From contig NZ_FNQO01000002.1 in the NCBI RefSeq assembly GCF_900107725.1, positions 496,001 through 560,000 on the forward strand: DNA of 64,000 nt. Reading direction: 5' to 3'. The translations under genes were made by a program, and so were the position numbers. A model generated the notes under the pieces. That model ran no database searches and was not told the DNA's origin. It saw only the letters and a list, made by a program, of their open reading frames with translations. Below, in pieces: positions 56,585 to 64,000 of the stretch; the first letter of the stretch is position 1, and every line of letters starts with the position of its first letter. The DNA comes from Microbulbifer marinus. Lineage in GTDB: Bacteria > Pseudomonadota > Gammaproteobacteria > Pseudomonadales > Cellvibrionaceae.

Positions 56585-57718
56585 TTAATTCTCCTCCAGC
56601 GCCCGCGCCTGGTAGTAGGCCTCTTCACTGATCTGGTGATAGGGAATCACTTGCTGCTGGAATTCCTTGAACGCCTCATAGATCCGGGCGAACTGCGGAT
56701 CTTCGGCCGCGGTCTCCTGCAGGATTTCCGTATTGATCTTTTTCAGGTGCGCGAGCACGTCCGCCGGCAGGCGCTTGAGCTGCACGCCGTGCTGCTCCAC
56801 CAGCTCTTTCAGCGCGCGGTTGTTGCGCGCCGTGTACTCGTCGAGCATGTCCTGGTTGGCGTCGCGGGCGGCGGTGCGCACTATCGCCTGCAGGTCTTCT
56901 GGCAGTTTTTCGAAGGCGGTCTTGTTGACGATAAATTCCAGAATGGATCCCGGCTCGTGCCAGCCGGGGTAATAGTAATACTCGGCGATCTGGTAGAAAC
57001 CGAAAGCCAGGTCGTTGTACGGGCCTACCCACTCGGTCGCATCGATGACGCCGGTCTGCAGCGCCGTGTAGAGTTCACCCCCAGGGATGGTGACCGCGGT
57101 GCCGCCGGCGCGGTTCAGCACTTCGCCGCCGAGCCCCGGGATGCGCATCTTCAGTCCCTTCAGGTCGTCGACGGAATTGATCTGCTTGTTGAACCAGCCC
57201 GCCATCTGCACGCCGGTGGAACCGCCAGCCATCGGAATCAGGTCAAACGGCGCATAGACTTCTTCCCACAGCTCCAGGCCACCGCCGTGGTGCAGCCAGC
57301 CGTTCATCTCCTGGGCATTCAGTCCGAAAGGCACCGCGGTAAAGAACTGCGCGGCCGGCACCTTGCCCTTCCAGTAATAGGCCGCACCGTGGCCCATTTG
57401 CGCGGCGCCATCGGATACCGCGCCGAACACGCCCATGGCCGGCACCAGTTCGCCGGCACCGTAGACTTTGATTTTCAGGCGGCCGCCGGACATTTCGCCG
57501 ACTTTTTCTGCAAATCGTTCCGGCGCACTGCCGAGACCGGGAAAGTTTTTCGGCCAGGTGGTGACGAGTTTCCACTCGAAGGTTTCCCGATCACCGTTCG
57601 CGGTGAAATGCTGCGTGGGGCCGAGGGAAGCGCGGGACGCGACCAGGGCACCGAAGGTGATCACCAGCAGCGCCAACAGGCCGAGGATGATGGGCGGATA
57701 CCAGTTTATTTTTTTCAT
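56585..57718 (-). CDS. TRAP transporter substrate-binding protein (DctP/TakP-like)
   Basis: A 377-residue periplasmic binding protein with an N-terminal hydrophobic signal or anchor (WYPPIILGLLALLVITFGALVA). The mature fold shows FEWKLVTTWPKNFPGLGSAPERFAEKV, MGHGAAYYWKGKVPAAQFFTAVPFG, and GLKMRIPGLGGEVLNRAGGTAVTIPGGELYTALQTGVIDATEWVGPYND. The conserved Arg and carboxylate-site residues match the 2-oxoacid-type TRAP binding proteins. It stands alone on the opposite strand, about 5.6 kb from the DctQM pair. Whether they work together is inferred only. Confidence 0.92.
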   Translation of the reverse strand: MKKINWYPPIILGLLALLVITFGALVASRASLGPTQHFTANGDRETFEWKLVTTWPKNFPGLGSAPERFAEKVGEMSGGRLKIKVYGAGELVPAMGVFGAVSDGAAQMGHGAAYYWKGKVPAAQFFTAVPFGLNAQEMNGWLHHGGGLELWEEVYAPFDLIPMAGGSTGVQMAGWFNKQINSVDDLKGLKMRIPGLGGEVLNRAGGTAVTIPGGELYTALQTGVIDATEWVGPYNDLAFGFYQIAEYYYYPGWHEPGSILEFIVNKTAFEKLPEDLQAIVRTAARDANQDMLDEYTARNNRALKELVEQHGVQLKRLPADVLAHLKKINTEILQETAAEDPQFARIYEAFKEFQQQVIPYHQISEEAYYQARALEEN

Positions 57719-57793
57719 CGCTTGTTATTGTTCGTCTTATTGTTGCTTCGTCAAATCGGCGCAGGCCGGTGCCCAGCGATATGGCGATACTGG

Positions 57794-57813
57794 ATGCCGG
57801 CCTGCGCCGGCAT
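57794..57813. repeat. REP-like palindrome
   Basis: ATGCCGG-CCTGCG-CCGGCAT, followed by GACGAC, closely resembles the common dispersed ATGCCGGCCTGCGCCGGCATGACGA type repeats of proteobacteria. It lies in the gap between the TRAP binding protein gene and uvrD. Confidence 0.6.
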
Positions 57814-57827
57814 GACGACCTCTGGAT

Positions 57828-60059
57828 TTAAAGCGGCTGCAGTTTGGCCATGGCCACCACCAGCCACTTGCTGCCGGCATCGTCGAAATTGACCTGCACC
57901 CGTGCGCGCGGGCCGCTGCCCTCGAACTGTACCACGGTGCCTTCACCGAATTTCGGGTGATCGACACGGCCACCGAGTGCCAGTGGTGGCAGGTCGTCGA
58001 AATCCGGCGCCGGATCGGAAAATTGGCCTAGTTGGCCGACTTTACCGTGGCCGGGCTGGAACAGTGGCCGCGATATCTCAGTTTTCAGCCGCACTTCGTG
58101 CACCAGGTTCGGCGGAATCTCGCCGATAAAGCGCGACGGGCTGTTGTAGGTCTCGCTGCCGAACAGGCGGCGGTTTTCTGCGTAGGTGATGTACAGCTTC
58201 TGCATCGCGCGGGTGATACCCACATAGCAAAGGCGACGCTCCTCCTCCATGCGGCCGGGTTCCTGCGCCGACATCTTGTGCGGGAACAGGTTTTCCTCGA
58301 CGCCGGCCATAAACACCAGCGGGAACTCCAGCCCCTTGGCGGAGTGCAGGGTCATCAGCTGTACCGCGTCCTCGAACTCGTCCGCCTGACCCTCGCCGGC
58401 GTCCAGCGCGGCACTGTCGAGGAACTGGTCGAGCAGCGGGCGCTCCTCTTCGTCTTCCTCGCCCTCTTGTCCACTTTCGTTCGGGGGCACATCGATGCCG
58501 TCGAAGGCGCGGCAGGCGCTGACCAGTTCCTGCAGGTTCTCCACCCGCGTCTGGCCCTTTTCGCCCTTTTCCTTGCCGTGGAATTCCAGCAGGCCACTGG
58601 TCTCGATCACATCCTCGGCGATCGCATCGAGCAGCTTGTCTTCGGCATTCGCCGCCAGCCGGTTGACCAGGTCGAGGAAGCCCTGCAGCGCATTGCCGGC
58701 GCGCGCCGCCAGCACCCGCTGCTGCAGCATCAGTTGGGCCGCGCGCCACAGGGAACAACCCTGCTCACGGGCATAGCTGCGCACCATCTCGACGGTGCGC
58801 GCGCCGATACCGCGGGTCGGCGTATTGACGACCCGCTCGAAAGCGGTGTCATCGTCACGATTGCTGATCAGGCGCATATAAGACAGCGCGTTCTTGATCT
58901 CCATGCGCTCGTAGAAACGCTGGCCGCCGTAGATGCGGTAGGGAACCTGTTCGCGCAGCAGCGCCTCTTCCAGCACCCGCGACTGCGCGTTGGAGCGGTA
59001 CAGGATGGCGATGCTGTCGCGGCGATTGCCGTCGCGCACCCAGTCCTCGATGCGCTCGACGATAAAGCGCGCCTCGTCCTGTTCGTTGTAGGCGGCATAG
59101 ACGGCGATCGGCTCACCTTCCTCGCCCTGGGTCCACAGCTCCTTGCCGAGACGGCCGGCATTGTGCTCGATCACCGCGTTGGCCGCCTTCAGGATCGTGG
59201 CGGTGGAGCGGTAGTTCTGCTCCAGGCGCACCGTCTGCACCTCGCGCATGTCGCGCTCGAAATGCTGGATATTCTCGATCTTGGCGCCGCGCCAGCCGTA
59301 GATGGACTGGTCGTCGTCGCCGACCGCGGTGATGCGGCACTGGTCGCCGGCCAGCAGGCGCAGCCACGCGTACTGGATTGTGTTGGTGTCCTGGAACTCG
59401 TCTACCAGGATGAACGGGAAGCGGCGGCGGTAGTGGGCCAACACCGCATCGTTGTCCCGCAACAGCTCGTGGGCGCGCAGCAGCAGCTCACCGAAGTCCA
59501 CCAGGCCGCCGCGCTGGCAGGCCTCCTCGTAGGCGAAATAGATACGCACCATCGTCTGCAGCCAGGGGTCGGCGCCGGCATTGATGTACTGCGGACGCAG
59601 GCCCTCGTCTTTCTGGGCACCTATCCACCACTGGGTTTCCCGCGGCGGCCACTTCTTGTCGTCCAGCTGCAGGTCGTTCTGCACGCGCTTGATCAAGCGC
59701 AGCTGGTCGTCACTGTCGAGGATCTGGAAATTCTGCGGCAGCTTCGCTTCCTGCCAGTGGGCTTTCAGCAGGCGGTGGGCCAGGCCGTGGAAGGTGCCCA
59801 CCCACATACCGAAGGTGTTCACCCCCAGCAGCTCCTCGATGCGCGCGCGCATCTCCTTGGCCGCCTTGTTGGTGAAGGTCACCGCCATGATCGAGTAGGG
59901 CGAGGCCCCCTCCACCTGCATCAGCCAGGCGATGCGGTGTACCAGTACACGGGTCTTACCGGAGCCGGCACCGGCCAACACCAGCTGATTGCCCGGCGGC
60001 GCGGCCACGGCCTCGCGCTGAGCATCGTTGAGGGGGTCTAAAATCTGAGATACGTCCAT
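57828..60059 (-). CDS. uvrD: DNA helicase II (UvrD)
   Basis: A 743-residue superfamily 1 helicase: Q-motif LNDAQREAV, Walker A LAGAGSGKTRVLVHR (about 27-41), TFTNKAAKEM, Walker B LVDEFQDTN (about 217-225), QSIYGWRGA, LEQNYRSTATI, TLHSAKGLEFP and the C-terminal Tudor-like domain HPKFGEGTVVQFEG. The MDVSQILDPLN start is UvrD-like rather than Rep-like. It unwinds DNA in excision and mismatch repair. Confidence 0.96.
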   Translation of the reverse strand: MDVSQILDPLNDAQREAVAAPPGNQLVLAGAGSGKTRVLVHRIAWLMQVEGASPYSIMAVTFTNKAAKEMRARIEELLGVNTFGMWVGTFHGLAHRLLKAHWQEAKLPQNFQILDSDDQLRLIKRVQNDLQLDDKKWPPRETQWWIGAQKDEGLRPQYINAGADPWLQTMVRIYFAYEEACQRGGLVDFGELLLRAHELLRDNDAVLAHYRRRFPFILVDEFQDTNTIQYAWLRLLAGDQCRITAVGDDDQSIYGWRGAKIENIQHFERDMREVQTVRLEQNYRSTATILKAANAVIEHNAGRLGKELWTQGEEGEPIAVYAAYNEQDEARFIVERIEDWVRDGNRRDSIAILYRSNAQSRVLEEALLREQVPYRIYGGQRFYERMEIKNALSYMRLISNRDDDTAFERVVNTPTRGIGARTVEMVRSYAREQGCSLWRAAQLMLQQRVLAARAGNALQGFLDLVNRLAANAEDKLLDAIAEDVIETSGLLEFHGKEKGEKGQTRVENLQELVSACRAFDGIDVPPNESGQEGEEDEEERPLLDQFLDSAALDAGEGQADEFEDAVQLMTLHSAKGLEFPLVFMAGVEENLFPHKMSAQEPGRMEEERRLCYVGITRAMQKLYITYAENRRLFGSETYNSPSRFIGEIPPNLVHEVRLKTEISRPLFQPGHGKVGQLGQFSDPAPDFDDLPPLALGGRVDHPKFGEGTVVQFEGSGPRARVQVNFDDAGSKWLVVAMAKLQPL

Positions 60060-60140
60060 GGGCGGCGATTGTACCAGAGCTGCCGGCGGATACCTGTGTA
60101 AATAAACAGGCTTTCACTCACAACCCGGACGCGAAGGCGA

Positions 60141-60242
60141 CGGTGGTGGTGGGCTTTTGCGGGGCTGTCGGCCGGAGGGATCCGGCCGCCAAGCCTACAG
60201 GGATGTATTCACGGCGTGCCCCGCAAAAGCCCGCCACCACCG
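60141..60242. repeat. Nested inverted repeat between uvrD and hexR
   Basis: Two 25-base arms (60141-60165 and 60218-60242) pair with one mismatch. Between them a smaller CGGCCGG/CCGGCCG stem and GGGATGTATTCACGGCGT occur. It overlaps no real gene, since hexR starts at 60319. Probably a dispersed intergenic element with bulky RNA structure. Confidence 0.65.
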
Positions 60243-60318
60243 CGCTCGTCACGATGTCGCTCGCCAGCCGGGAGAGCAGCGGCTAAACTGCGCAGTCCGG
60301 CTTATAGAAGGAAGTCCC

Positions 60319-61173
60319 GTGAAACCGGCGGAAGTCACGCAGAAAATCAGCGAACAGCTGTCATCCATGCGCAAATCGGAGCGCAAGGTGGCCGAGTATA
60401 TCCTCGCCAACCCGGATGAAATCATCCATATGCGCATCGTCGACCTAGCCACCGAGGCCCAGGTCAGCGAACCGACGGTGGTGCGCTTCTGCCGCGCGGT
60501 GGGCTGCTCCGGATTCCAGGAATTCAAACTGAACCTGGCCCAGCAGCTCGCTTCCAGCCCCAGTTTCGGCCAGATCGCGGTGACCGAGACGGATACCATC
60601 GCCGAGTACAAGCGCAAGGTTTTCGACTCCACCGTCGATACGCTGCTGAACGTGCGCGACAAGATCGACAACCGCGCGCTGGAAGCGGCGGTCAGCGCTA
60701 TCGCCGCCGCCAAGCGGGTCGAATTCTTCGGCTTCGGCGCCTCCGGGGCCGTGGCCGCCGACGCCAAGCACAAGTTCTTCCGCCTGCAGCTGGCCGCCGC
60801 CGCCCATTCCGATCACCACATCCAGAACATGTCCGCCATGTCGATGGTGCCCGGCGACGTGGTGGTAGCCATCTCCCAGAGCGGCCGCACCAAGGCGCTG
60901 CTGCGCTCCATGGGCATGGCGAAAGAGCAGGGCGCCACCGTCATCGGCCTGGCTCCGAGCGGCTCACCGGTGGCCCGGCAGGCCAGCATCCCTCTGGAAG
61001 TGGATGTGGAGGAAGACATAGAGATCTACACGCCACTGTCGTCGCGCATTGCCCACCTGGTGGTGATCGACGTGCTCGCCATTGGCGTGGCCCAGCGCAA
61101 GGGACCGCAACTGCAGGAGCATCTGCTCAAGTTGAAACAGGGCCTCTATACGCTGCGCGAAGACAAGCACTAA
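60319..61173 (+). CDS. hexR: HexR transcriptional regulator (RpiR family)
   Basis: A 284-residue regulator from the GTG at 60319 (AGAAGGAAG upstream); the longer frame crosses the repeat. The N-terminal HTH is about 1-77 (RKSERKVAEYILANP, VSEPTVVRFCRAVGCSGFQEF). The SIS domain is about 115-260 (FFGFGASGAVAADAKHKFFRL, VAISQSGRTKALL), which binds sugar phosphate, KDPG in Pseudomonas HexR. It represses hexose (Entner-Doudoroff) metabolism genes; no such genes adjoin it here. Confidence 0.92.
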   Translation: MKPAEVTQKISEQLSSMRKSERKVAEYILANPDEIIHMRIVDLATEAQVSEPTVVRFCRAVGCSGFQEFKLNLAQQLASSPSFGQIAVTETDTIAEYKRKVFDSTVDTLLNVRDKIDNRALEAAVSAIAAAKRVEFFGFGASGAVAADAKHKFFRLQLAAAAHSDHHIQNMSAMSMVPGDVVVAISQSGRTKALLRSMGMAKEQGATVIGLAPSGSPVARQASIPLEVDVEEDIEIYTPLSSRIAHLVVIDVLAIGVAQRKGPQLQEHLLKLKQGLYTLREDKH

Positions 61174-61189
61174 CCGCTCTACCGGCCGA

Positions 61190-62041
61190 TCAGAGCCGGC
61201 GCATATCCAGCAGCGGCATGTTGCGGCGCACGGTCGCCAGCTTGTCGGCGCTGAGGGTTGTCACCAGCACCGCCTCGCCCTCGCCGGCCTCGGCGAGGAT
61301 CTCCCCCCAGGGATCGATAATCACCGAATGCCCCCAGGTGCGCCGCTTGGGCGAGTGCTCGCCGCCCTGATTGGCGGCCACGACGAAACAGCCATTTTCC
61401 ACCGCCCGCGCCCGCAGCAGCGTCAGCCAGTGCGCCTGTCCGGTCACATAGGTAAAGGCCGCCGGCACCAGCAGCACCTCGGCGCCGGCCAGCGCCAGCT
61501 GCCGGTAGAGCTCGGGGAAGCGCAGATCGAAACAGATACTGAGGCCGAGCTCCGCCCAGGGCGTCGCCACGGTAAACAATTCATCGCCGGGCTCGATACT
61601 GGCCGACTCCCGGTAACTGCCGGCGGCGTCGGCGACCTCGACATCGAACAGGTGGATCTTGTCATAACGGGCGCGCAGAACCCCTTCAGTGTCGTACACC
61701 AGGCTCGCGGAACGCGTGCGCCCGCCCGGCACCGGTGCGCCGTCGGCCCGCTCGGTCAGCGGTACCGCCCCCGCCACCAGCCAGACACCCAGCTCCGCCG
61801 CCCACTGCCGCAGCGCATGCTGGATCGGGTGGCGCTCGGCACTGGCCTCGACCGTGCCGGCAAAGGGTTCCGCCGCACCGGCACTGCCCCGGTCGGAAAG
61901 GTGTGCAAAGTTCTCCGGCAACAACACCAGCTGCGCACCGCGGGCTGCCGCCTGCTCAAGTAGCCGGCGTGCCTGCGCCAAATTGGCGGAGACCGACTCC
62001 CCGCTGATCATCTGTACTGCGGCCACACATAGATCTTGCAC
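61190..62041 (-). CDS. Carbon-nitrogen hydrolase (nitrilase superfamily, Nit-type)
   Basis: A 283-residue amidohydrolase. The start was placed at the GTG at 62041 because GGGGGAG lies 6 bases upstream and DLCVAAVQMISGESV is the family start; the longer frame is extra. The catalytic triad is visible as Glu in LLPENFAHL, Lys in ARYDKIHLFDVEV and Cys in LSICFDLRFPE. Resembles Nit1/Nit2-type enzymes that hydrolyse deaminated glutathione and similar omega-amides. Confidence 0.9.
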   Translation of the reverse strand: MQDLCVAAVQMISGESVSANLAQARRLLEQAAARGAQLVLLPENFAHLSDRGSAGAAEPFAGTVEASAERHPIQHALRQWAAELGVWLVAGAVPLTERADGAPVPGGRTRSASLVYDTEGVLRARYDKIHLFDVEVADAAGSYRESASIEPGDELFTVATPWAELGLSICFDLRFPELYRQLALAGAEVLLVPAAFTYVTGQAHWLTLLRARAVENGCFVVAANQGGEHSPKRRTWGHSVIIDPWGEILAEAGEGEAVLVTTLSADKLATVRRNMPLLDMRRL

Positions 62042-62292
62042 GACTGCTCCCCCATCTTTCGTTTCCACTGTCCGGATTTTGCCATGGCCGGCACAGGAAA
62101 GAAGCGCCGCAATTTGCGCATCCATTCCAGCGGCGTCCGCACTAACTTTGCACTGCTTGTGTCGGACGGTCGCTGGCACATGTCGCCGCCCATCGCTACC
62201 ATGGCCCGCCCGCGGCGACTAATCTTTTAGCTCGGCAACAGCCGCCGAGTTCACCCCCCGCCATTCCGCCACGCAGTACCTGAGCTGAATTT

Positions 62293-63552
62293 ATGAAGCC
62301 CATCGCCATTGCAGCCGAAAAGAAACCGCCGCGCTGGCTGGCGGTGTGGCTGGCGGCACTGGTGGCACTGACTCCGTTTTCCATCGACAGCTACCTGCCG
62401 GCGATCCCGGCGATGGCCGTGGCACTGGATACCGAAGTGGCGCGGGTGCAGCACTCGGTATCGAGCTTTCTGCTCGGTTTTGCCATCGGCCAGCTGTGCG
62501 GCGGGCCCCTCTCGGACCGCTGGGGCCGGCGCCTGGTCGGCACCATCGGGCTCAGTATCTATATCGCCACGTCGCTACTGGTGCTGTTCGCGGACCACGT
62601 GGATCAATTGATTATTCTGCGCTTGTTCCAGGCCATCGGCGGCGGTTTCGCCACGGTGATCTGCGCGGCCATAGTGCGCGACCTGCACAGCGGGCGCGAC
62701 GCGGCCAAGATCATCTCGATGATCAGCACCATGATGCTGGTGGCGCCGCTGATTGCGCCGGTAATCGGTTCGGTGCTGCTGGCCGGCGGTGGCTGGCAGA
62801 GTATTTTCGTGTTCCTGCTGCTGTACGCCGGGGCCATGCTGGTACTGGTGCGTTTTCTGCTGCCGGAAACGGTGTCGCGGTTTTCCCGAGCGCGGCGCCA
62901 GCGCAAGCCGCTGCGTTCGGTGCTGCAGAGCTACGGCCAGGTGCTCGGCAACCGCCGCGCGCTCGGCTTTCTCGGCGCCCAGGCGTGTGTTAGCGGCTCG
63001 ATGTTTATCTACATCACCACCGCCCCGTTCGTATTCATGCGCTATTTCGAGGTGCCGGCCACCCAGTTTCCGCTCTTCTTCGGCATCTGTGTGCTGGGGC
63101 TGATCTGTATGGTGCAGGTGAATATCCGCCTGCTGAACCTGTTCGAGCCGCGCAATATCCTGCTGGCGGGCATACTGCTGCAGCTGCTCGGCTGCGGCCT
63201 GCTGCTGCTGGGGACGCTGACCGGAGTGAAAGAGATAGCGCTGTGGATGGTGCCGCTGGTACTGGTGATGGCCTGTATCGGTATCACCGGGCCCAACGCC
63301 GCAGCCTGCTTTCTGGAGTTTTTCCCGAAAATCAGCGGCAGCGCCAATGCGCTCTACGGTGCCACCATCTTTATTACCGGCGGCGTGCTCGGCGGCATCG
63401 TGAATACACTGCACACCGGGACGCTGGTGCCCATCGCTGCGGCCATGCTCGGCTGCGCGCTGGCGGCGCTGTTGTCGGCCGTATTGATCGCCCGCGCGCT
63501 GGAGCCGATCGAAGTCGAGGTGCCGGTCACCAGGCGCTACATTCCACGCTGA
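62293..63552 (+). CDS. Bcr/CflA family MFS drug efflux transporter
   Basis: A 419-residue protein with about 12 helices, starting MKPIAIAAEKKPPRWLAVWLAAL. MFS motifs: TPFSIDSYLPAIPAMA (DHA1-type), QLCGGPLSDRWGRRL (motif A, about 72-86) and RLFQAIGGGFATVICAAIVRDL. The Bcr/CflA group exports drugs or sulfonamide/bicyclomycin-like compounds by H+ antiport. Substrate unknown. It converges with the GST gene. Confidence 0.9.
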   Translation: MKPIAIAAEKKPPRWLAVWLAALVALTPFSIDSYLPAIPAMAVALDTEVARVQHSVSSFLLGFAIGQLCGGPLSDRWGRRLVGTIGLSIYIATSLLVLFADHVDQLIILRLFQAIGGGFATVICAAIVRDLHSGRDAAKIISMISTMMLVAPLIAPVIGSVLLAGGGWQSIFVFLLLYAGAMLVLVRFLLPETVSRFSRARRQRKPLRSVLQSYGQVLGNRRALGFLGAQACVSGSMFIYITTAPFVFMRYFEVPATQFPLFFGICVLGLICMVQVNIRLLNLFEPRNILLAGILLQLLGCGLLLLGTLTGVKEIALWMVPLVLVMACIGITGPNAAACFLEFFPKISGSANALYGATIFITGGVLGGIVNTLHTGTLVPIAAAMLGCALAALLSAVLIARALEPIEVEVPVTRRYIPR

Positions 63553-63568
63553 TCGCACCGGACACCAG

Positions 63569-64000
63569 CTACTCCTGCAGCAACCCCTCTTCGCGCATCG
63601 CCTTCTGCACGGCCGGCCGCTCCTGCATCCGCTGCTGGAAGGCCTGCAGCCTGGGCCAGCCCGAGGTGTCGATATTCTGCTTGTCGAGCCAGCTGGCAAT
63701 GGTGAACAGGTAGGCGTCGGCAACGGTGAAGTCGTCGCCCATCAGGTAGTCGTGCTGCAGCCGCTCCTCGATAAAGTCGAAGCGGCTGGCGATGGTTTTC
63801 TTGGCCTGCGCTTTCTCCTCGTCGCTGCCGTCCCAGAACAGCGGTACAAAGGCCTTGTGCACCTCGGCGGCGATGTAGTTCAGCCACTCGAGCAGCCGGT
63901 AGTGGGCGAGGCTGCCGTATTCCGGTGCCAGGTTTGCGTCGGGTTTTTGCTCGGCGATGAACTGCACTATGGCCGGGCCCTCGGTGAGTATCTCGCCGCC
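63569..64000 (-). CDS. Glutathione S-transferase, C-terminal part (5' end beyond window)
   Basis: The frame is open to the window edge, so the N-terminus lies beyond base 64000. The visible 143 residues cover the end of the thioredoxin-like domain (GGEILTEGPAIVQFIAEQ, the gamma-glutamate-binding E-GPAI region) and the all-helical C-terminal domain with LEWLNYIAAEVHKAF and the structural motif FTVADAYLFTI. Typical of bacterial beta-class GST. It conjugates or reduces electrophiles using glutathione. Confidence 0.88.
   Translation of the reverse strand, partial: GGEILTEGPAIVQFIAEQKPDANLAPEYGSLAHYRLLEWLNYIAAEVHKAFVPLFWDGSDEEKAQAKKTIASRFDFIEERLQHDYLMGDDFTVADAYLFTIASWLDKQNIDTSGWPRLQAFQQRMQERPAVQKAMREEGLLQE

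Noticed and set aside
58032..60041. 669-residue open frame antisense to uvrD
   Set aside because: It runs opposite a clear helicase gene, has no family features, and arises from GC-rich codon use in the real gene.

Overview
The window is a GC-rich chromosomal stretch from a gammaproteobacterium. The backbone order algC-argB-slmA-pyrE-crc-rph-yicC-gmk-rpoZ-spoT-ridA-oxyR-recG-ubiC-ubiA-phoB-phoR-phoU-pstBACS is the one known from Pseudomonas. The proteins are diverged from Pseudomonas, and extra genes look marine (secreted S8 protease with PPC domains, two TRAP parts, many small secreted proteins). My best guess is a marine Cellvibrionales-type organism such as Microbulbifer; that genus is an inference from gene content only.

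Region by region: 1-6446 carries the end of algC, argB, slmA, a DUF4124 protein, pyrE, crc, rph and yicC. 6447-15380 is an integrated island abutting the 3' end of yicC. It has a tyrosine integrase, an AlpA-like excisionase/regulator, a TerS-like small terminase, a protein with an SSB-like acidic tail, and cargo of secreted proteins plus a GYF/RDD membrane protein. Its far end has a second copy of the yicC 3' codons and the same paired TTGTACCA boxes seen beside the integrase. 15381-16992 looks like a second, older island remnant (glycosyltransferase) ending in a third yicC-like att core. 17524-21216 has an S8 protease and a sterol-desaturase-family membrane protein, with a pair of intergenic repeats.

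21477-35971 returns to the backbone: gmk-rpoZ-spoT-ridA, an MDR oxidoreductase, a YeeZ-type SDR, a GlsB-type protein, oxyR-recG, two tandem secreted paralogues, a DAACS symporter, and ubiC-ubiA. 36084-38194 is phoB-phoR, and 43321-48872 (minus strand) is pstS-pstC-pstA-pstB-phoU. Both loci have a recognisable Pho box, so they form one phosphate-starvation regulon. Between them lie a DUF938 methyltransferase, yaaA, a DUF4265 protein, an M48 lipoprotein protease, a porin-like protein and an ABM-fold monooxygenase.

49012-64000 carries TRAP permeases (dctQM-like) without an adjacent binding protein, a hotdog thioesterase, a groES-groEL pair whose GroEL lacks the usual GGM tail, two lipoproteins, a lone TRAP binding protein, uvrD, hexR, a nitrilase-family amidohydrolase, a Bcr/CflA MFS pump and a partial GST. 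No tRNA, rRNA or CRISPR array was seen. The most interesting part is the tandem yicC-targeted island, which has satellite-like genes and internal fragments of a second related element.
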